DNA of 64,000 nt from Acaudatibacter sp035532115 (GCA_035532115.1 DATKRO010000058.1:51595-115594); one strand, 5' to 3'; counted from the first letter of the stretch, positions 16,667-26,325 are shown. The notes: a model not told the origin generated them from the letters alone. A program made the numbers and translations.

Positions 16667-17422
16667 ATGAACCGCAGGCCCGATCGCGCGCTGGCCGAGA
16701 GCGCCCCCAAGGGCGAGGGCTGGCTCTTGGCCGCGCCCGCCAAGGCGCCGGCGGCCCCGCATCATCTGGGGCACCGCGAGCGGCTGAGAGACCGCGCCGC
16801 GCGCGGGCTGGACGGCCTGCCGGACTACGAGCTGCTGGAGCTGCTGCTGTTTCGCAGCCTGCCGCAGGGCGACGTCAAGCCGATGGCCAAGGCGCTGCTG
16901 GAGCGCTTCGGAGGTCTTGCGGCCGTGCTTTCGGCGCGCGTGGAGGAGCTTCGCGGCGTCAAGGGCGTCGGCGCCACGGTGGCGCTCGATCTGAAGCTGC
17001 TGCACGAGGCGACCTTGCGCATCGGGCGCGCGGCAGTGGCGAAGCGGCCGGTGATCTCGTCGTGGAGCGCGCTGCTCTCCTATGTCAGGACGGCGCTCGC
17101 CCACGAGGGGCGCGAGCAGTTCCGGGTGCTGTTCCTCGACAAGAAGAACCAGCTCATCGCCGACGAGGTGATGAACGAGGGCACCGTCGATCATGCGCCG
17201 GTCTATCCGCGCGAGGTGGCGCGGCGCGCGCTGGAGCTTTGCGCCAGCGCCATCATCCTGGTCCACAACCACCCGTCCGGCGATCCCACGCCCTCGGCGG
17301 CGGACGTCGACATGACGCGCCAGGTGGTCGAGGCCGGCCGGACCTTGCGCATCGCGGTGCACGATCATCTGGTGGTCGGCCGCGACGGCGTCGCGAGCTT
17401 CAAGGCGCTGGGGTTGATTTGA
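16667..17422 (+). CDS. radC: RadC/DprA-linked JAMM-domain protein
   Basis: A 251-residue RadC protein. The N-terminal region has a helix-hairpin-helix-like part (LPDYELLELLLFRSLPQGDV, then LRGVKGVGATVALDL). The C-terminal MPN/JAMM domain carries NEGTVDHAPVYPREVARRAL and the metal-binding signature ILVHNHPSGDPTPSAADVDM. RadC has long been annotated as a repair protein but its exact activity is not settled. The perfect SOS box just upstream suggests damage induction in this organism. ATG 16667 directly follows the box; an extension upstream is not supported. Confidence 0.92.
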   Translation: MNRRPDRALAESAPKGEGWLLAAPAKAPAAPHHLGHRERLRDRAARGLDGLPDYELLELLLFRSLPQGDVKPMAKALLERFGGLAAVLSARVEELRGVKGVGATVALDLKLLHEATLRIGRAAVAKRPVISSWSALLSYVRTALAHEGREQFRVLFLDKKNQLIADEVMNEGTVDHAPVYPREVARRALELCASAIILVHNHPSGDPTPSAADVDMTRQVVEAGRTLRIAVHDHLVVGRDGVASFKALGLI

Positions 17423-17441
17423 GCGGCCGGGCCGATCAGAT

Positions 17442-17458
17442 TGAATCAAACCGATTCA
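17442..17458. promoter_or_regulatory. inverted repeat, probable antitoxin operator
   Basis: TGAATC-AAACC-GATTCA, a perfect 6-bp dyad with a 5-base centre, lies 20 bases before the antitoxin ATG and after the radC stop. Ribbon-helix-helix antitoxins usually repress their own operon by binding such short dyads. The surrounding 30 bases are AT-rich compared with the window. The role as operator is inferred. Confidence 0.5.
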
Positions 17459-17478
17459 GATCGATTGGAAGCTTCATC

Positions 17479-17742
17479 ATGCAGACGAAGGTGGTCACCG
17501 CGCACATCCCGCTCGAACTGGCCGAGAAGGTCGACGCCCTCGCCGGGCGGCTCGAGCGCCCAAGGGGCTGGATCGTGAAGCAGGCGCTCCGAGCCTGGAT
17601 CGAGGTCGAGGACGAGCGCGATCGCCTCATGCAGGAGGGACTGGCGGCCATCGATGCCGGCGATGTCGTGGCGCACGCAGTGGTCCAGGACTGGGTGGAT
17701 GCCCTTGGATCCGATCACCCCGTCCCGAAGCCACGCGGGTGA
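17479..17742 (+). CDS. ribbon-helix-helix (CopG/ParD-like) antitoxin
   Basis: An 87-residue protein. The first 45 residues form a ribbon-helix-helix DNA-binding unit: the strand KVVTAHIPLELAEKVDALA, then LERPRGWIVKQALRAWIEVE. The C-terminal region (EEGL-like QEGLAAIDAGDVVAHAVVQDW) is the segment that normally wraps the toxin. Its stop overlaps the toxin's GTG start by 4 bases (GTGA), the classical arrangement of a type II toxin-antitoxin operon. It would neutralise the toxin and repress the operon through the dyad just upstream. Confidence 0.88.
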   Translation: MQTKVVTAHIPLELAEKVDALAGRLERPRGWIVKQALRAWIEVEDERDRLMQEGLAAIDAGDVVAHAVVQDWVDALGSDHPVPKPRG

Positions 17743-18014
17743 AACTCAACTGGTCGCGGCCGGCTGTCGCGGACCTGGTGCGCCTGCACGATTTCCTCGA
17801 GCCGGTGGCGCCGCGCGCAGCTGACGCGGTCGTCAGAGAGCTGAACCGGGCGGCGCTCCGTCTGCGCGAGTTTCCGCGGACTGGAGTGCGCGTGCCCGTG
17901 CAGGACGCGCGCGAAGTCCGGCGCGTCATCGTGGGCGCCTATGAGATGCGCTACGAGGTTCGAGACGAGGAGATCGTCATCGTCAGGATCTGGCACGGCA
18001 AGGAAGACCGCTGA
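17739..18014 (+). CDS. RelE/ParE superfamily toxin
   Basis: A 91-residue toxin of the RelE/ParE fold, starting with GTG inside the antitoxin stop. Diagnostic stretches are LNWSRPAVADLVRLHDFLEP at the start, LREFPRTGVRVPVQDAREV in the middle, and VIVGAYEMRYEVRDEEIVI followed by VRIWHGKEDR at the end. The VRIWHGKEDR ending is typical of ParE-like members, which more often poison gyrase than cleave mRNA; the target here is inferred. It ends 12 bases from the convergent Rieske gene. Confidence 0.88.
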   Translation: MKLNWSRPAVADLVRLHDFLEPVAPRAADAVVRELNRAALRLREFPRTGVRVPVQDAREVRRVIVGAYEMRYEVRDEEIVIVRIWHGKEDR

Positions 18015-18026
18015 AAAGCCGGCGCT

Positions 18027-19610
18027 TCAGGCTTCGCGGGCGACGAAGTCGCGGGCCTGGCGGGCGGTGCGCAGGCCGTGGCGGCGCTTCATCGGCGAGT
18101 TCAGATAGCGGTTCACCGCGACGGCCATGTCGGCGAGCCAGGGCGCGTCGGGACGGGCGCGCGCTTCGTCCTCGAGGGCGATCAGCACCTTCAGCCGGTG
18201 GCAGGCCACGATGGGCTCGGCGATGCCGTGGTCGTAGAGGGCGTCGATCTCGCGCCCCAGGAATCCGCCCAGATCCTCGACGCGCCAGGGCGCCGGCTCG
18301 AAGCGCGCATCGACATAGGCGAGGTTACGGCCGACGAAGAGGGCGAGCTGGGCGAGCGCCCGGGGCCACAGCGCCGGTTCGGCTTCGCAGAGGCGCCGCG
18401 CCGCGTTGGCGAAGGTGAGCGCATGGGTGAAGTCGAGCCAGCCGACGTTGTCGGCGATGGCGTTGTCGGTGGCGCGCTCGCGGGCGAGGTCGAAATGGGC
18501 CATGTTCCAGGCCGCCGCGCCCATCAGCGCATCGAAGAGCTCGTGCGGCGCGCGGGCGCCGGAGCGGACGAGACGCTTCAGGGCGCCGTCCACCGACAGG
18601 CCGATGAAGTCGCCGGTGCCGGCCGGCTCGGCGCCCGCGGCGGCCCAGGCGGCGACGGCGCCCGCATAGCCGCGGAACTCCGGAATCAGATCCTCGCGGC
18701 GCGCCTGCACCAGCGAACGGGTCAGCGCCAGCTGCACGGCCGGCGCGACCTCCTCGCCCAGGGCCTCGATGAGCTGGCCGGCTTTCAGCACGTAGATGGC
18801 GCTGTGTCCGAAGTCATTGTAGTGCGCCAGCGCCGCCGCCGCGAAGGCCGGGCGCAGCGCCGCGTAGGGCGCCCGCGCGGCGAGTGCGCCGCGCACGCGG
18901 GCGATGGCGGCCGGCTCGTCCTCGGCCTCGATGGCCCTGGCGAACGCCTCGGCGTCCCAGTCGGCGATCTCGGTCGCATAGTCGAAGCGGCCGGCGCCGA
19001 GGGTATCCCAGGCAAGGTGGCCGAGCGGCTCGAGGATGGCGGTCAGGCGCAGATCCTCGTCCGGCGCGCGGGCGGCCAGCGCCAGCCAGTCGGGCGCCGC
19101 GGCATGGGCGTGGCTCATGCCGTTCTCCAGCCGCGCGTTGCGGCGCTCGATCGCATGGGCGAGCGCGAGACGGGCGTCATAGCCGGCGCGCTGCAGCCGC
19201 GCCGTCTCGCGCGCCATGCGCGGGGCGTCGTCGTAATCCATCGCCGCATCCAGGCCGCCGAGGGCGCGCGCCTTCTGGGCCTCGGCGGGCGGGTCGGCGA
19301 GATCGACCAGGATCTCCTCGCCCCGGAACGCCACCGGATAGGCGCGCACCGGATCGAAGCCGACCAGGGCCTCGCCCGTGGCAAGGTCGAACTTCCAATT
19401 GTGCCAGTTGCAGGTGACGACGCAGGCTTGGCCCAGCCCGCCCTCGCCCAGCGTGCCTTCGCTCAGGGGATAGCCCTCGTGCGGGCACCGGTTGGCGATG
19501 GCGAAGACGCGGTCCCGATGCGCGATCATGAGCACCTGACGACCCTCCAGCCGCACCACCTTGCGGCCCGCCTTGGCCAGAGCCCCCCTCGTCAGACCGG
19601 TCGGCGTCAT
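18027..19610 (-). CDS. Rieske [2Fe-2S] protein fused to a large helical domain
   Basis: A 527-residue protein. The first 105 residues are a Rieske ferredoxin-like domain with both ligand pairs: RCPHEGYPLS (Cys42, His44) and VTCNWHNWKFDL (Cys67, His70). The remaining 400 residues are helical with conserved-looking histidines (LEPLGHLAWD, ALAHYNDFGHSAIYVLKA, NMAHFDLARE, GWLDFTHALTFANAARR), which recall questin-oxidase-like (DUF4243) oxidative enzymes; this second assignment is tentative. The protein is probably a cytoplasmic oxidoreductase in which the Rieske centre feeds electrons to the helical domain. It is divergent from a Cys-rich regulator, and two CTTT..TAAAG dyads lie in the shared promoter. 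Confidence 0.75.
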   Translation of the reverse strand: MTPTGLTRGALAKAGRKVVRLEGRQVLMIAHRDRVFAIANRCPHEGYPLSEGTLGEGGLGQACVVTCNWHNWKFDLATGEALVGFDPVRAYPVAFRGEEILVDLADPPAEAQKARALGGLDAAMDYDDAPRMARETARLQRAGYDARLALAHAIERRNARLENGMSHAHAAAPDWLALAARAPDEDLRLTAILEPLGHLAWDTLGAGRFDYATEIADWDAEAFARAIEAEDEPAAIARVRGALAARAPYAALRPAFAAAALAHYNDFGHSAIYVLKAGQLIEALGEEVAPAVQLALTRSLVQARREDLIPEFRGYAGAVAAWAAAGAEPAGTGDFIGLSVDGALKRLVRSGARAPHELFDALMGAAAWNMAHFDLARERATDNAIADNVGWLDFTHALTFANAARRLCEAEPALWPRALAQLALFVGRNLAYVDARFEPAPWRVEDLGGFLGREIDALYDHGIAEPIVACHRLKVLIALEDEARARPDAPWLADMAVAVNRYLNSPMKRRHGLRTARQARDFVAREA

Positions 19611-19619
19611 CGCAGCGCC

Positions 19620-19630
19620 CTTTTATAAAG
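19620..19630. promoter_or_regulatory. operator-like dyad 1 (CTTTTATAAAG)
   Basis: CTTT-TAT-AAAG is an inverted repeat located 9 bases upstream of the Rieske-fusion start. It matches the second dyad at 19679-19689 in 9 of 11 positions. Placed close to each start codon of a divergent pair, the two are likely binding sites of the adjacent regulator; this is inferred. Confidence 0.5.
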
Positions 19631-19678
19631 CTTTCGCTTTCTTAACTACGCCGGCGCATTGCTTTTCGCAAGGCCGAA

Positions 19679-19689
19679 CTTTAGTAAAG
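19679..19689. promoter_or_regulatory. operator-like dyad 2 (CTTTAGTAAAG)
   Basis: CTTTA-G-TAAAG is a perfect 11-base palindrome ending 4 bases before the regulator's ATG. Together with dyad 1 (centres 59 bases apart) it brackets the divergent promoter. A longer inverted repeat GCATTGC/GCAATGC (19656-19662 and 19691-19697) overlaps it. Confidence 0.5.
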
Positions 19690-19693
19690 CGCA

Positions 19694-20344
19694 ATGCACG
19701 AAGGCGACGCCCCCCCCACCGGCCGCGCCGCGGTGCTGGCCCTGGTCAAGCGCCAGGGGCCGGTTCGCGCCGACGCCGCCGCGGCGGCGCTGGAGTTGAC
19801 CAGCATGGCGGTGCGCCAGCATCTGGCCGCGCTGGAGCGCGACGGCCTGGCGGCGAGCGAGACCCTGCCAGGTCCGCGCGGACGCCCGGCGAAGCTGTGG
19901 CGCACCACGGCCAAGGCCGACGCCGGATTCGCCGATGCCCACGCGGCGCTGGCGGCCGACCTGATCACCCAGATGCGCCGGGCCTTCGGCGAGGCCGGCC
20001 TGGAGCGGCTGCTGGCGCTGCGCACCGCCGACCAGGAGGGCGCCTATCGCGCCGGCCTCGCCGGCGCGGGCTCGCTGGAGCACCGTCTGGAGCGCCTGGC
20101 CGAGATCCGCTCGGCGGAGGGCTACATGGCCGAAGTGCGGCGCGAGCCCGAGAGCGGCGCCTGGCTCTTGGTGGAGCACCACTGCCCGGTCTGCGCCGCG
20201 GCGCGCCTGTGCACCGGGCTGTGCCGCGAGGAACTGGATCTGTTCCGCCGGGTGCTCGGCGATGGCCTGCGCATCGAGCGCCTCGCCCATGCCCTGGCCG
20301 GCGCCGGCCGCTGCGTCTATCGGATTACGCCGGTCGCGCCCTGA
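19694..20344 (+). CDS. winged-helix regulator with C-terminal cysteine cluster (SufR-like)
   Basis: A 216-residue transcription factor. The N-terminal winged helix (AAAALELTSMAVRQHLAAL, then GPRGRPAKLWRTTAKADAGF) matches the DeoR/ArsR-like domain of SufR-type regulators. The C-terminal half ends with HHCPVCAAARLCTGLCREEL and a last cysteine in GAGRCVYRI, the kind of spaced cysteines that bind an iron-sulphur cluster in SufR. It would therefore sense Fe-S or redox status. It is divergent from the Rieske-fusion gene, and palindromes near both start codons are plausible operators. Ligand and targets are inferred from position. Confidence 0.8.
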   Translation: MHEGDAPPTGRAAVLALVKRQGPVRADAAAAALELTSMAVRQHLAALERDGLAASETLPGPRGRPAKLWRTTAKADAGFADAHAALAADLITQMRRAFGEAGLERLLALRTADQEGAYRAGLAGAGSLEHRLERLAEIRSAEGYMAEVRREPESGAWLLVEHHCPVCAAARLCTGLCREELDLFRRVLGDGLRIERLAHALAGAGRCVYRITPVAP

Positions 20345-20350
20345 CCGCCG

Positions 20351-20986
20351 TCAGCGCCGCACGTCGGCCAGCGCCGCCTTTTCCCAGTCGAGGAAATCCG
20401 GCTCTGCAAGCAGCCGCTCCGCATAGCCGCCGGCCGCGCCGGCGTCGCCGAAATCCGACAGCCTGACGCCATAGCTGCGGAACCTGGTCGCCACCGGAGT
20501 GAAGAAGGCGTCGGCGATCGACCAGCCGCCCACCAGGAACGGGCCGCCGAACCGCGTCAAGAGGCCGCTCCAGAGCTCGACGATGCGGCGGATGTTCTCG
20601 TGCGTCGCCTCCGAGAGTTCGAACTCCGAGCGCAGCGAAAGGTCCATCGGGCATTCGCCACGCAGCGAGGCGAAGCCCGAGTGCATCTCCGCCGCTGCCG
20701 CGCGGCCGAGCGCCCGGGCGGTCGGATCGGCGGGCCATAGCCCCGCCGCCGGGCGCTTCTCGGCCAGGTACTCGGCGATGGCGAGGGAATCCCAGACCAC
20801 CACGTCGCCATCCTTCAGCACCGGCAGCATGGCGTTGGGCGAGCCGGCGGCGCGCGCGTCGGCGCCGGTGCGCTCGGTGCGCAGCCGGATCAGCGTCTCG
20901 GTGAACGGCGCGCCGCTGCGCTTCAGCACCAGCCAGGCGCGCATCGACCAGCTCGACCAGAGCTTGTCGCCGATGAGGATCTCCAT
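20351..20986 (-). CDS. glutathione S-transferase
   Basis: A 211-residue GST-fold protein. The thioredoxin-like N-terminal domain begins MEILIGDKLWSSWSMRAWLV, with a Ser/Trp-rich active-site loop, and has the cis-proline in NAMLPVLKDGD followed by VVWDSLAIAEYLAEKRP, the glutathione-binding D-S pair. The C-terminal helical domain contains FGGPFLVGGWSIADAFFTPV, the usual N-capping hydrophobic motif. It conjugates or reduces substrates with glutathione in the cytoplasm; the specific substrate is unknown. It is convergent with the regulator gene (6 bases apart) and divergent from the MFS gene. Confidence 0.9.
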   Translation of the reverse strand: MEILIGDKLWSSWSMRAWLVLKRSGAPFTETLIRLRTERTGADARAAGSPNAMLPVLKDGDVVVWDSLAIAEYLAEKRPAAGLWPADPTARALGRAAAAEMHSGFASLRGECPMDLSLRSEFELSEATHENIRRIVELWSGLLTRFGGPFLVGGWSIADAFFTPVATRFRSYGVRLSDFGDAGAAGGYAERLLAEPDFLDWEKAALADVRR

Positions 20987-21118
20987 CCAGGACGCCTTTC
21001 CGCTGCCTCGCGCGGGCCTATTGGCGCCACGGCCAAAACCCGTCTAGTGGGGCCTTCGACAAAGTGCGTCGCAGCCGGGGGCACAGCCGGCGCGGCCGGG
21101 GCGGTGGGGAGCCTTTCG

Positions 21119-22711
21119 ATGAGCGACGCAACGGCGCCGGCGCGGACCGGCCCCGCCCGCAAGCCCCTGTTTTCCGAGGGCTACAAGCGCGCGGTGCTCT
21201 GGATCCTGACGCTCGTCTACACCCTCAATTTCATCGACCGCACCATCGTCGGGATCATCGGCCAGCCGCTGAAGGAAAGCCTCGGCATCACCGACAACCA
21301 GCTCGGCCTCCTGACCGGATTCGCCTTCGCCATCCTCTACACCATCCTCGGCATACCGATCGCCAGGCTCGCCGAGCGCTTCAGCCGCGTCGACATCATG
21401 GCGCTGTGCATCACCATCTGGTCGGGTTTCACGGCGCTCTGCGGCCTCGCGCCCAACTTCGCGGCCATGCTCGCCTGCCGCGTCGGCGTCGGCATCGGCG
21501 AAGCCGGCTGCTCGCCGCCGGCCCACTCGCTGATCTCCGACTATTACGAGCCCAGGCGCCGCGCCTCGGCGCTTTCGATCTATGCGTTCGGCATTCCGCT
21601 GGGCGCCATGCTGGGCGCGGTCTTCGGCGGCGTCATCGCCCAATACCTGAACTGGCGCATGGCCTTCTTCATCGTCGGCGTGCCGGGCGTCATGGTGGCG
21701 GCAGCGCTGAAGCTGTTCGTCAGGGAGCCGCCGCGCGGCCATTCCGAAATCGAGGCGCGACCGCTGCTGGCCGAGGACGTCACCCCCGAGGAGGTTCCGG
21801 GCGCGGCCAGGCGCGGCGCGGCCGCCGTGTTCCGCCACGAGATCAGCGAGCTGTGGGCGGTCTCCCGGCGCATCTTCGGCGTCTGGTCGTTCCTCAACAT
21901 GGCGCTCGGCATCACCTTGGCCTCCTTCGCCGGCTATGGCGCGGGCCAGTTCGCCGCGCCCTACTTCATCCGCAGCTTCGGCCTGGGCCTGGCGCTGGTG
22001 GGGGTGCTGTTCGGGACCATCGGCGGCGTCTCCACCGGGGCCGGGACGCTGCTGGGCGGCTATCTGACCGACTGGGCCAACCGCCGCAGCGCCGCCTGGT
22101 ACGCCCTGGTTCCGGCGCTCGGCCTCTCCATCGCCCTGCCGCTCTACGTGCTCGCCTACACCCGCCCCGACTGGCGCGCGGCGGCGTGGATCCTGCTGCT
22201 GCCCGGCATTTTCCACTACACCTATCTCGGACCGACCTTCGGGGTGATCCAGAACGCGGTCGACCGGCGCCGGCGCGCCACGGCGACGGCGCTGCTGTTC
22301 TTTTTCCTGAACCTGATCGCGCTCGGCGGCGGCCCGCCCTTCACCGGCTGGGTGATCGACCGGTTCGCCCAGTTCGGCTTCACCCATCCGGGGCCGCACT
22401 CGATGCTGCGGGCGCTGAACCTGATGGTGCTGCACGGCCAGTCGGCCGGGCGCCAGTTCTTCGAGCTCTGCCCCGGCGGCGTGCCGAGCAAGGCCGCGCC
22501 GGCGGCGCTCACCGCCGCCTGCCGCCCGGTGCTGGCGCGCGCCACCCGCGAGGGCCTCCTCGTCACCTTCTTCTTCTATGGCTGGGGCGCGCTGCACTAC
22601 TTCCTGGCCGCCTTCACGCTCTCCAGGGACCTGAAGCGCGCCGCAGCCGAGCAGGGCGTGGCCTCGCCAGATCGAGGGGCGGGCGCGGGTTCCAATATCG
22701 GCCGGCAGTGA
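21119..22711 (+). CDS. MFS transporter (Spinster-like)
   Basis: A 530-residue major facilitator with about 12 transmembrane helices. The start has GGGGAG 7 bases upstream. Helix 1 reads LTLVYTLNFIDRTIVGIIGQ, where N-F-I-D-R is typical of the spinster-like/sphingolipid MFS group common in Caulobacterales and sphingomonads. Then come IPIARLAERFSRVDIMAL, the loop 2-3 signature, and RVGVGIGEAGCSPPAHSLIS. A long cytosolic loop after helix 6 (REPPRGHSEIEARPLLAED) and an extended loop near the C-terminus are present. The substrate is not readable. The gene is followed 15 bases later by purB, so both may be transcribed together. Confidence 0.9.
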   Translation: MSDATAPARTGPARKPLFSEGYKRAVLWILTLVYTLNFIDRTIVGIIGQPLKESLGITDNQLGLLTGFAFAILYTILGIPIARLAERFSRVDIMALCITIWSGFTALCGLAPNFAAMLACRVGVGIGEAGCSPPAHSLISDYYEPRRRASALSIYAFGIPLGAMLGAVFGGVIAQYLNWRMAFFIVGVPGVMVAAALKLFVREPPRGHSEIEARPLLAEDVTPEEVPGAARRGAAAVFRHEISELWAVSRRIFGVWSFLNMALGITLASFAGYGAGQFAAPYFIRSFGLGLALVGVLFGTIGGVSTGAGTLLGGYLTDWANRRSAAWYALVPALGLSIALPLYVLAYTRPDWRAAAWILLLPGIFHYTYLGPTFGVIQNAVDRRRRATATALLFFFLNLIALGGGPPFTGWVIDRFAQFGFTHPGPHSMLRALNLMVLHGQSAGRQFFELCPGGVPSKAAPAALTAACRPVLARATREGLLVTFFFYGWGALHYFLAAFTLSRDLKRAAAEQGVASPDRGAGAGSNIGRQ

Positions 22712-22726
22712 GTATCTCTGTCGGCC

Positions 22727-24058
<1,332 letters not shown>

Positions 24059-24099
24059 GCCAGCATAGCTCCCGCGCCCCCAAGCACGCCCTCGCGCCC

Positions 24100-25008
24100 A
24101 TGGAGTCCAACATGCCAGAGCTGAAGCACCTTGCCGCCGATGCGGCCCCCGAGGCGATCGCGGCGCTGCTCGACGGCGACGGCGCCCTCATCCTGGATGA
24201 CGTGCTGGGCGAAGAGATGCTGGGCCGGGTCGAGTCCGAAATCGATCCCTACGTCGAGGCCACCGCCAACGGCCGCGACGCCTTCACCGGCTTCCAGACC
24301 ACCCGCACCGGCGCCCTCGTCGCCCGCTCGCCGGCCTGCCGCGAACTCGTCATGCATCCGACGGTTCTGGGCGCCTGCGACGCCTTCCTGAAACGGGCCT
24401 GCGACCGCTATCAGCTGCACCTCACCCAGGTGATCCGCATCCGCCCCGGCCAGCCGCGCCAGGTGCTGCACCGCGACCGCCTCGCCTGGGGCGGCTTCCT
24501 GCACGGCGTCGAGCCGCAGCTCAACACCATCTGGGCGATCACCGACTTCACCGCCGAGAACGGCGCCACCCAGGTGGTCCCGGGAAGTCCGGCCTGGCCC
24601 GAGGGCCGCAGGGCCGAGCCGGGCGAGATCGGCCAGGCGCTGATGCGGCGAGGCTCGGTGCTGGTCTATTCCGGCTCGGTGATTCACGGCGGCGGCGAGA
24701 ACCGGTCGCAGGCCGACCGGGTGGGGATCAACCTCACCTATTGCCTGGGCTGGCTGCGGCAGGAGGAGAACCAGTATCTTTCGTGCCCGCCGGCGATCGC
24801 GCGCACCCTCGAACCGGGGCTGCAAGCGCTGCTGGGCTACGCCATGGGCAGCTATGCGCTCGGCTATTTTTCGCCGCCGCTGCCGCCCGGCCAGGGGCCG
24901 GAGGCGGCGCCGCCGCAGTTCGCGCTGGGGACGCAGATCGCGCCTGGATGGGGAGAAGACCTGCTCGCCGCCGTCAACGAGCGCCAGCGGACGCTGTCGG
25001 CGGGCTGA
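24100..25008 (+). CDS. phytanoyl-CoA dioxygenase (PhyH) family protein
   Basis: A 302-residue Fe(II)/2-oxoglutarate-dependent oxygenase. The iron-binding facial triad is visible: QVLHRDRLAWGGFL (HxD) and SGSVIHGGGENRSQADRVG, where the distal His and the Arg that binds 2-oxoglutarate lie. WAITDFTAENGATQVVPGS is the conserved strand of PhyH proteins. The start could be ATG 24100 or 24112. The substrate is unknown; many bacterial PhyH proteins hydroxylate small metabolites. It follows purB closely, but no biochemical link to purines is evident. Confidence 0.88.
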   Translation: MESNMPELKHLAADAAPEAIAALLDGDGALILDDVLGEEMLGRVESEIDPYVEATANGRDAFTGFQTTRTGALVARSPACRELVMHPTVLGACDAFLKRACDRYQLHLTQVIRIRPGQPRQVLHRDRLAWGGFLHGVEPQLNTIWAITDFTAENGATQVVPGSPAWPEGRRAEPGEIGQALMRRGSVLVYSGSVIHGGGENRSQADRVGINLTYCLGWLRQEENQYLSCPPAIARTLEPGLQALLGYAMGSYALGYFSPPLPPGQGPEAAPPQFALGTQIAPGWGEDLLAAVNERQRTLSAG

Positions 25009-25036
25009 TGCGCCGCGAGGCTTCGCGGCGCCGGCC

Positions 25037-25354
25037 CTACTGGCCCGCCTTCACCTGCTCGCGCGCCATGGCCAGGAACTCGTCCATCTTGGTGCGGACC
25101 TCGGATTCGCGCACCTCGATGCCGGCCCCGGAGAGATCCTGGGTGACCTTGCGAAACACGTCCTCGTCGCCGGGCTGCTCGAAGTCGGAGCGCACCACGG
25201 CGCGAACATAGTCCTCGACGTTCTCCAGCCCCATCTTCCGGGCCGCCCATTCCCCGACCAGCCGGTTGCGGCGGGACTCGGCCCGGAACTCCAGCGCCTC
25301 GTCCTGGGCGAACTTGCTCTCGAAAGCCTTTTCACGTTCGTCGAACGCGGACAT
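25037..25354 (-). CDS. DUF1476 protein, F1-ATPase inhibitor zeta type
   Basis: A 105-residue helical protein typical of DUF1476 (PF07345). It begins MSAFDEREKAFESKFAQDEA and continues FRAESRRNRLVGEWAARKMG, DYVRAVVRSDFEQPGDEDVF and EVRESEVRTKMDEFLAMA. In Paracoccus denitrificans the orthologue is the zeta subunit, which binds F1-ATPase through its N-terminus and blocks ATP hydrolysis; that role is known for the family and inferred here. The gene is commonly found near purC/purS/purQ in alphaproteobacteria, as seen here. Confidence 0.93.
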   Translation of the reverse strand: MSAFDEREKAFESKFAQDEALEFRAESRRNRLVGEWAARKMGLENVEDYVRAVVRSDFEQPGDEDVFRKVTQDLSGAGIEVRESEVRTKMDEFLAMAREQVKAGQ

Positions 25355-25446
25355 GTCTACTCCGGATGGCGGCGGGTGAGGGCTCTAGTAACCCGCGGGG
25401 AGCCGCGCGGCAATCGCCGAACCGGCAGGCGCCTGCGGCGGGCCGA

Positions 25447-26325
25447 TCAGACGAGGTCGTGAAAGCGGGTGTAGTCGACCACCAGGCTGCCGTCGGGCTG
25501 GGGCAGGAAGAGATCGGCGAGCCGCCGGCCCCAGACGACCTCGTCGGCGGCATAGGACGTGCGGGCGTGGACCGTCTGGCCGAAGGTCTCGTCGAGGCCC
25601 CTCAGGACGACGACGATCTCGTCGCGGGCCGCCGCGAAGCCCTCGGCCGTGACGCCGGCCAGCGGGCTCGCCGCATCGATCCGGTGCATGATCTGCCACG
25701 ACAGATAGAAGATCGGCGTCCTCGACCGCAACGTCGGCAGTTCGTGGAAGCTGCGGATCAGGCGCCCCTCGGCGGTGAAGGCGTCGCGCACCAGAGACAC
25801 CGAGACCTCGGCCTCGACGATGCGGTTGCGGCGGCGGTTGGCCGCCCGGAAGATCAAGGTGGGGACGCCGTCGTGCTCGGTGACGACGGCCTGCCGCGAG
25901 AACATCACCCGCGCCGTCGGCCGCGAGATGCGCGCGAAGAGGAGGCCGGTCGCAATGGCGAGATTGAAGAGCCCGGCGAAGGTCTCGGCCGCCACGACGA
26001 CGTTGGCGGGCAAGGTCCGCGGCGCCATCAGCCCATAGCCCACGGTGCTGAGCGTCTGCACCGAGAAGAAGAAGCAGCTGACGAAATCGCCGCGTGGCGC
26101 GCCGATGCCGCCGACGACGAAGTAGACGGTGGCGAAGATGAGATTGATGGCGATGTAGCCGCCCGCCATCACCGCGAAGAAGGCCGCGAGGGGCATGGTG
26201 AGCAGGAAGTGGTAGGCGTCGCGCCAGCTGTCCTTGGCATGGCCGACGAAGACCATCGAGGCCGCCGGACCGCGGCCGCCCAGGCGCGGATAGCGGGACG
26301 GGGCCAGGTCCGGTTCGATCACCAT
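25447..26325 (-). CDS. KirBac-type inward-rectifier potassium channel
   Basis: A 292-residue channel from ATG 26325; the frame is open 68 codons further up, so the start is uncertain. The amphipathic slide helix DSWRDAYHFLLT precedes TM1 (FFAVMAGGYIAINLIFATVY). The pore helix and filter read FSVQTLSTVGYG (T-V-G-Y-G at about 94-98), and TM2 is VVVAAETFAGLFNLAIATGL. After that comes a cytoplasmic immunoglobulin-like C-domain (VMFSRQAVVTEHDGVPTLIF, RAANRRRNRIVEAEVSVSLV, FHELPTLRSRTPIFYLSWQI) characteristic of KirBac proteins. It conducts K+ across the inner membrane. It is divergent from purC across a 242-base spacer. Confidence 0.92.
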   Translation of the reverse strand: MVIEPDLAPSRYPRLGGRGPAASMVFVGHAKDSWRDAYHFLLTMPLAAFFAVMAGGYIAINLIFATVYFVVGGIGAPRGDFVSCFFFSVQTLSTVGYGLMAPRTLPANVVVAAETFAGLFNLAIATGLLFARISRPTARVMFSRQAVVTEHDGVPTLIFRAANRRRNRIVEAEVSVSLVRDAFTAEGRLIRSFHELPTLRSRTPIFYLSWQIMHRIDAASPLAGVTAEGFAAARDEIVVVLRGLDETFGQTVHARTSYAADEVVWGRRLADLFLPQPDGSLVVDYTRFHDLV

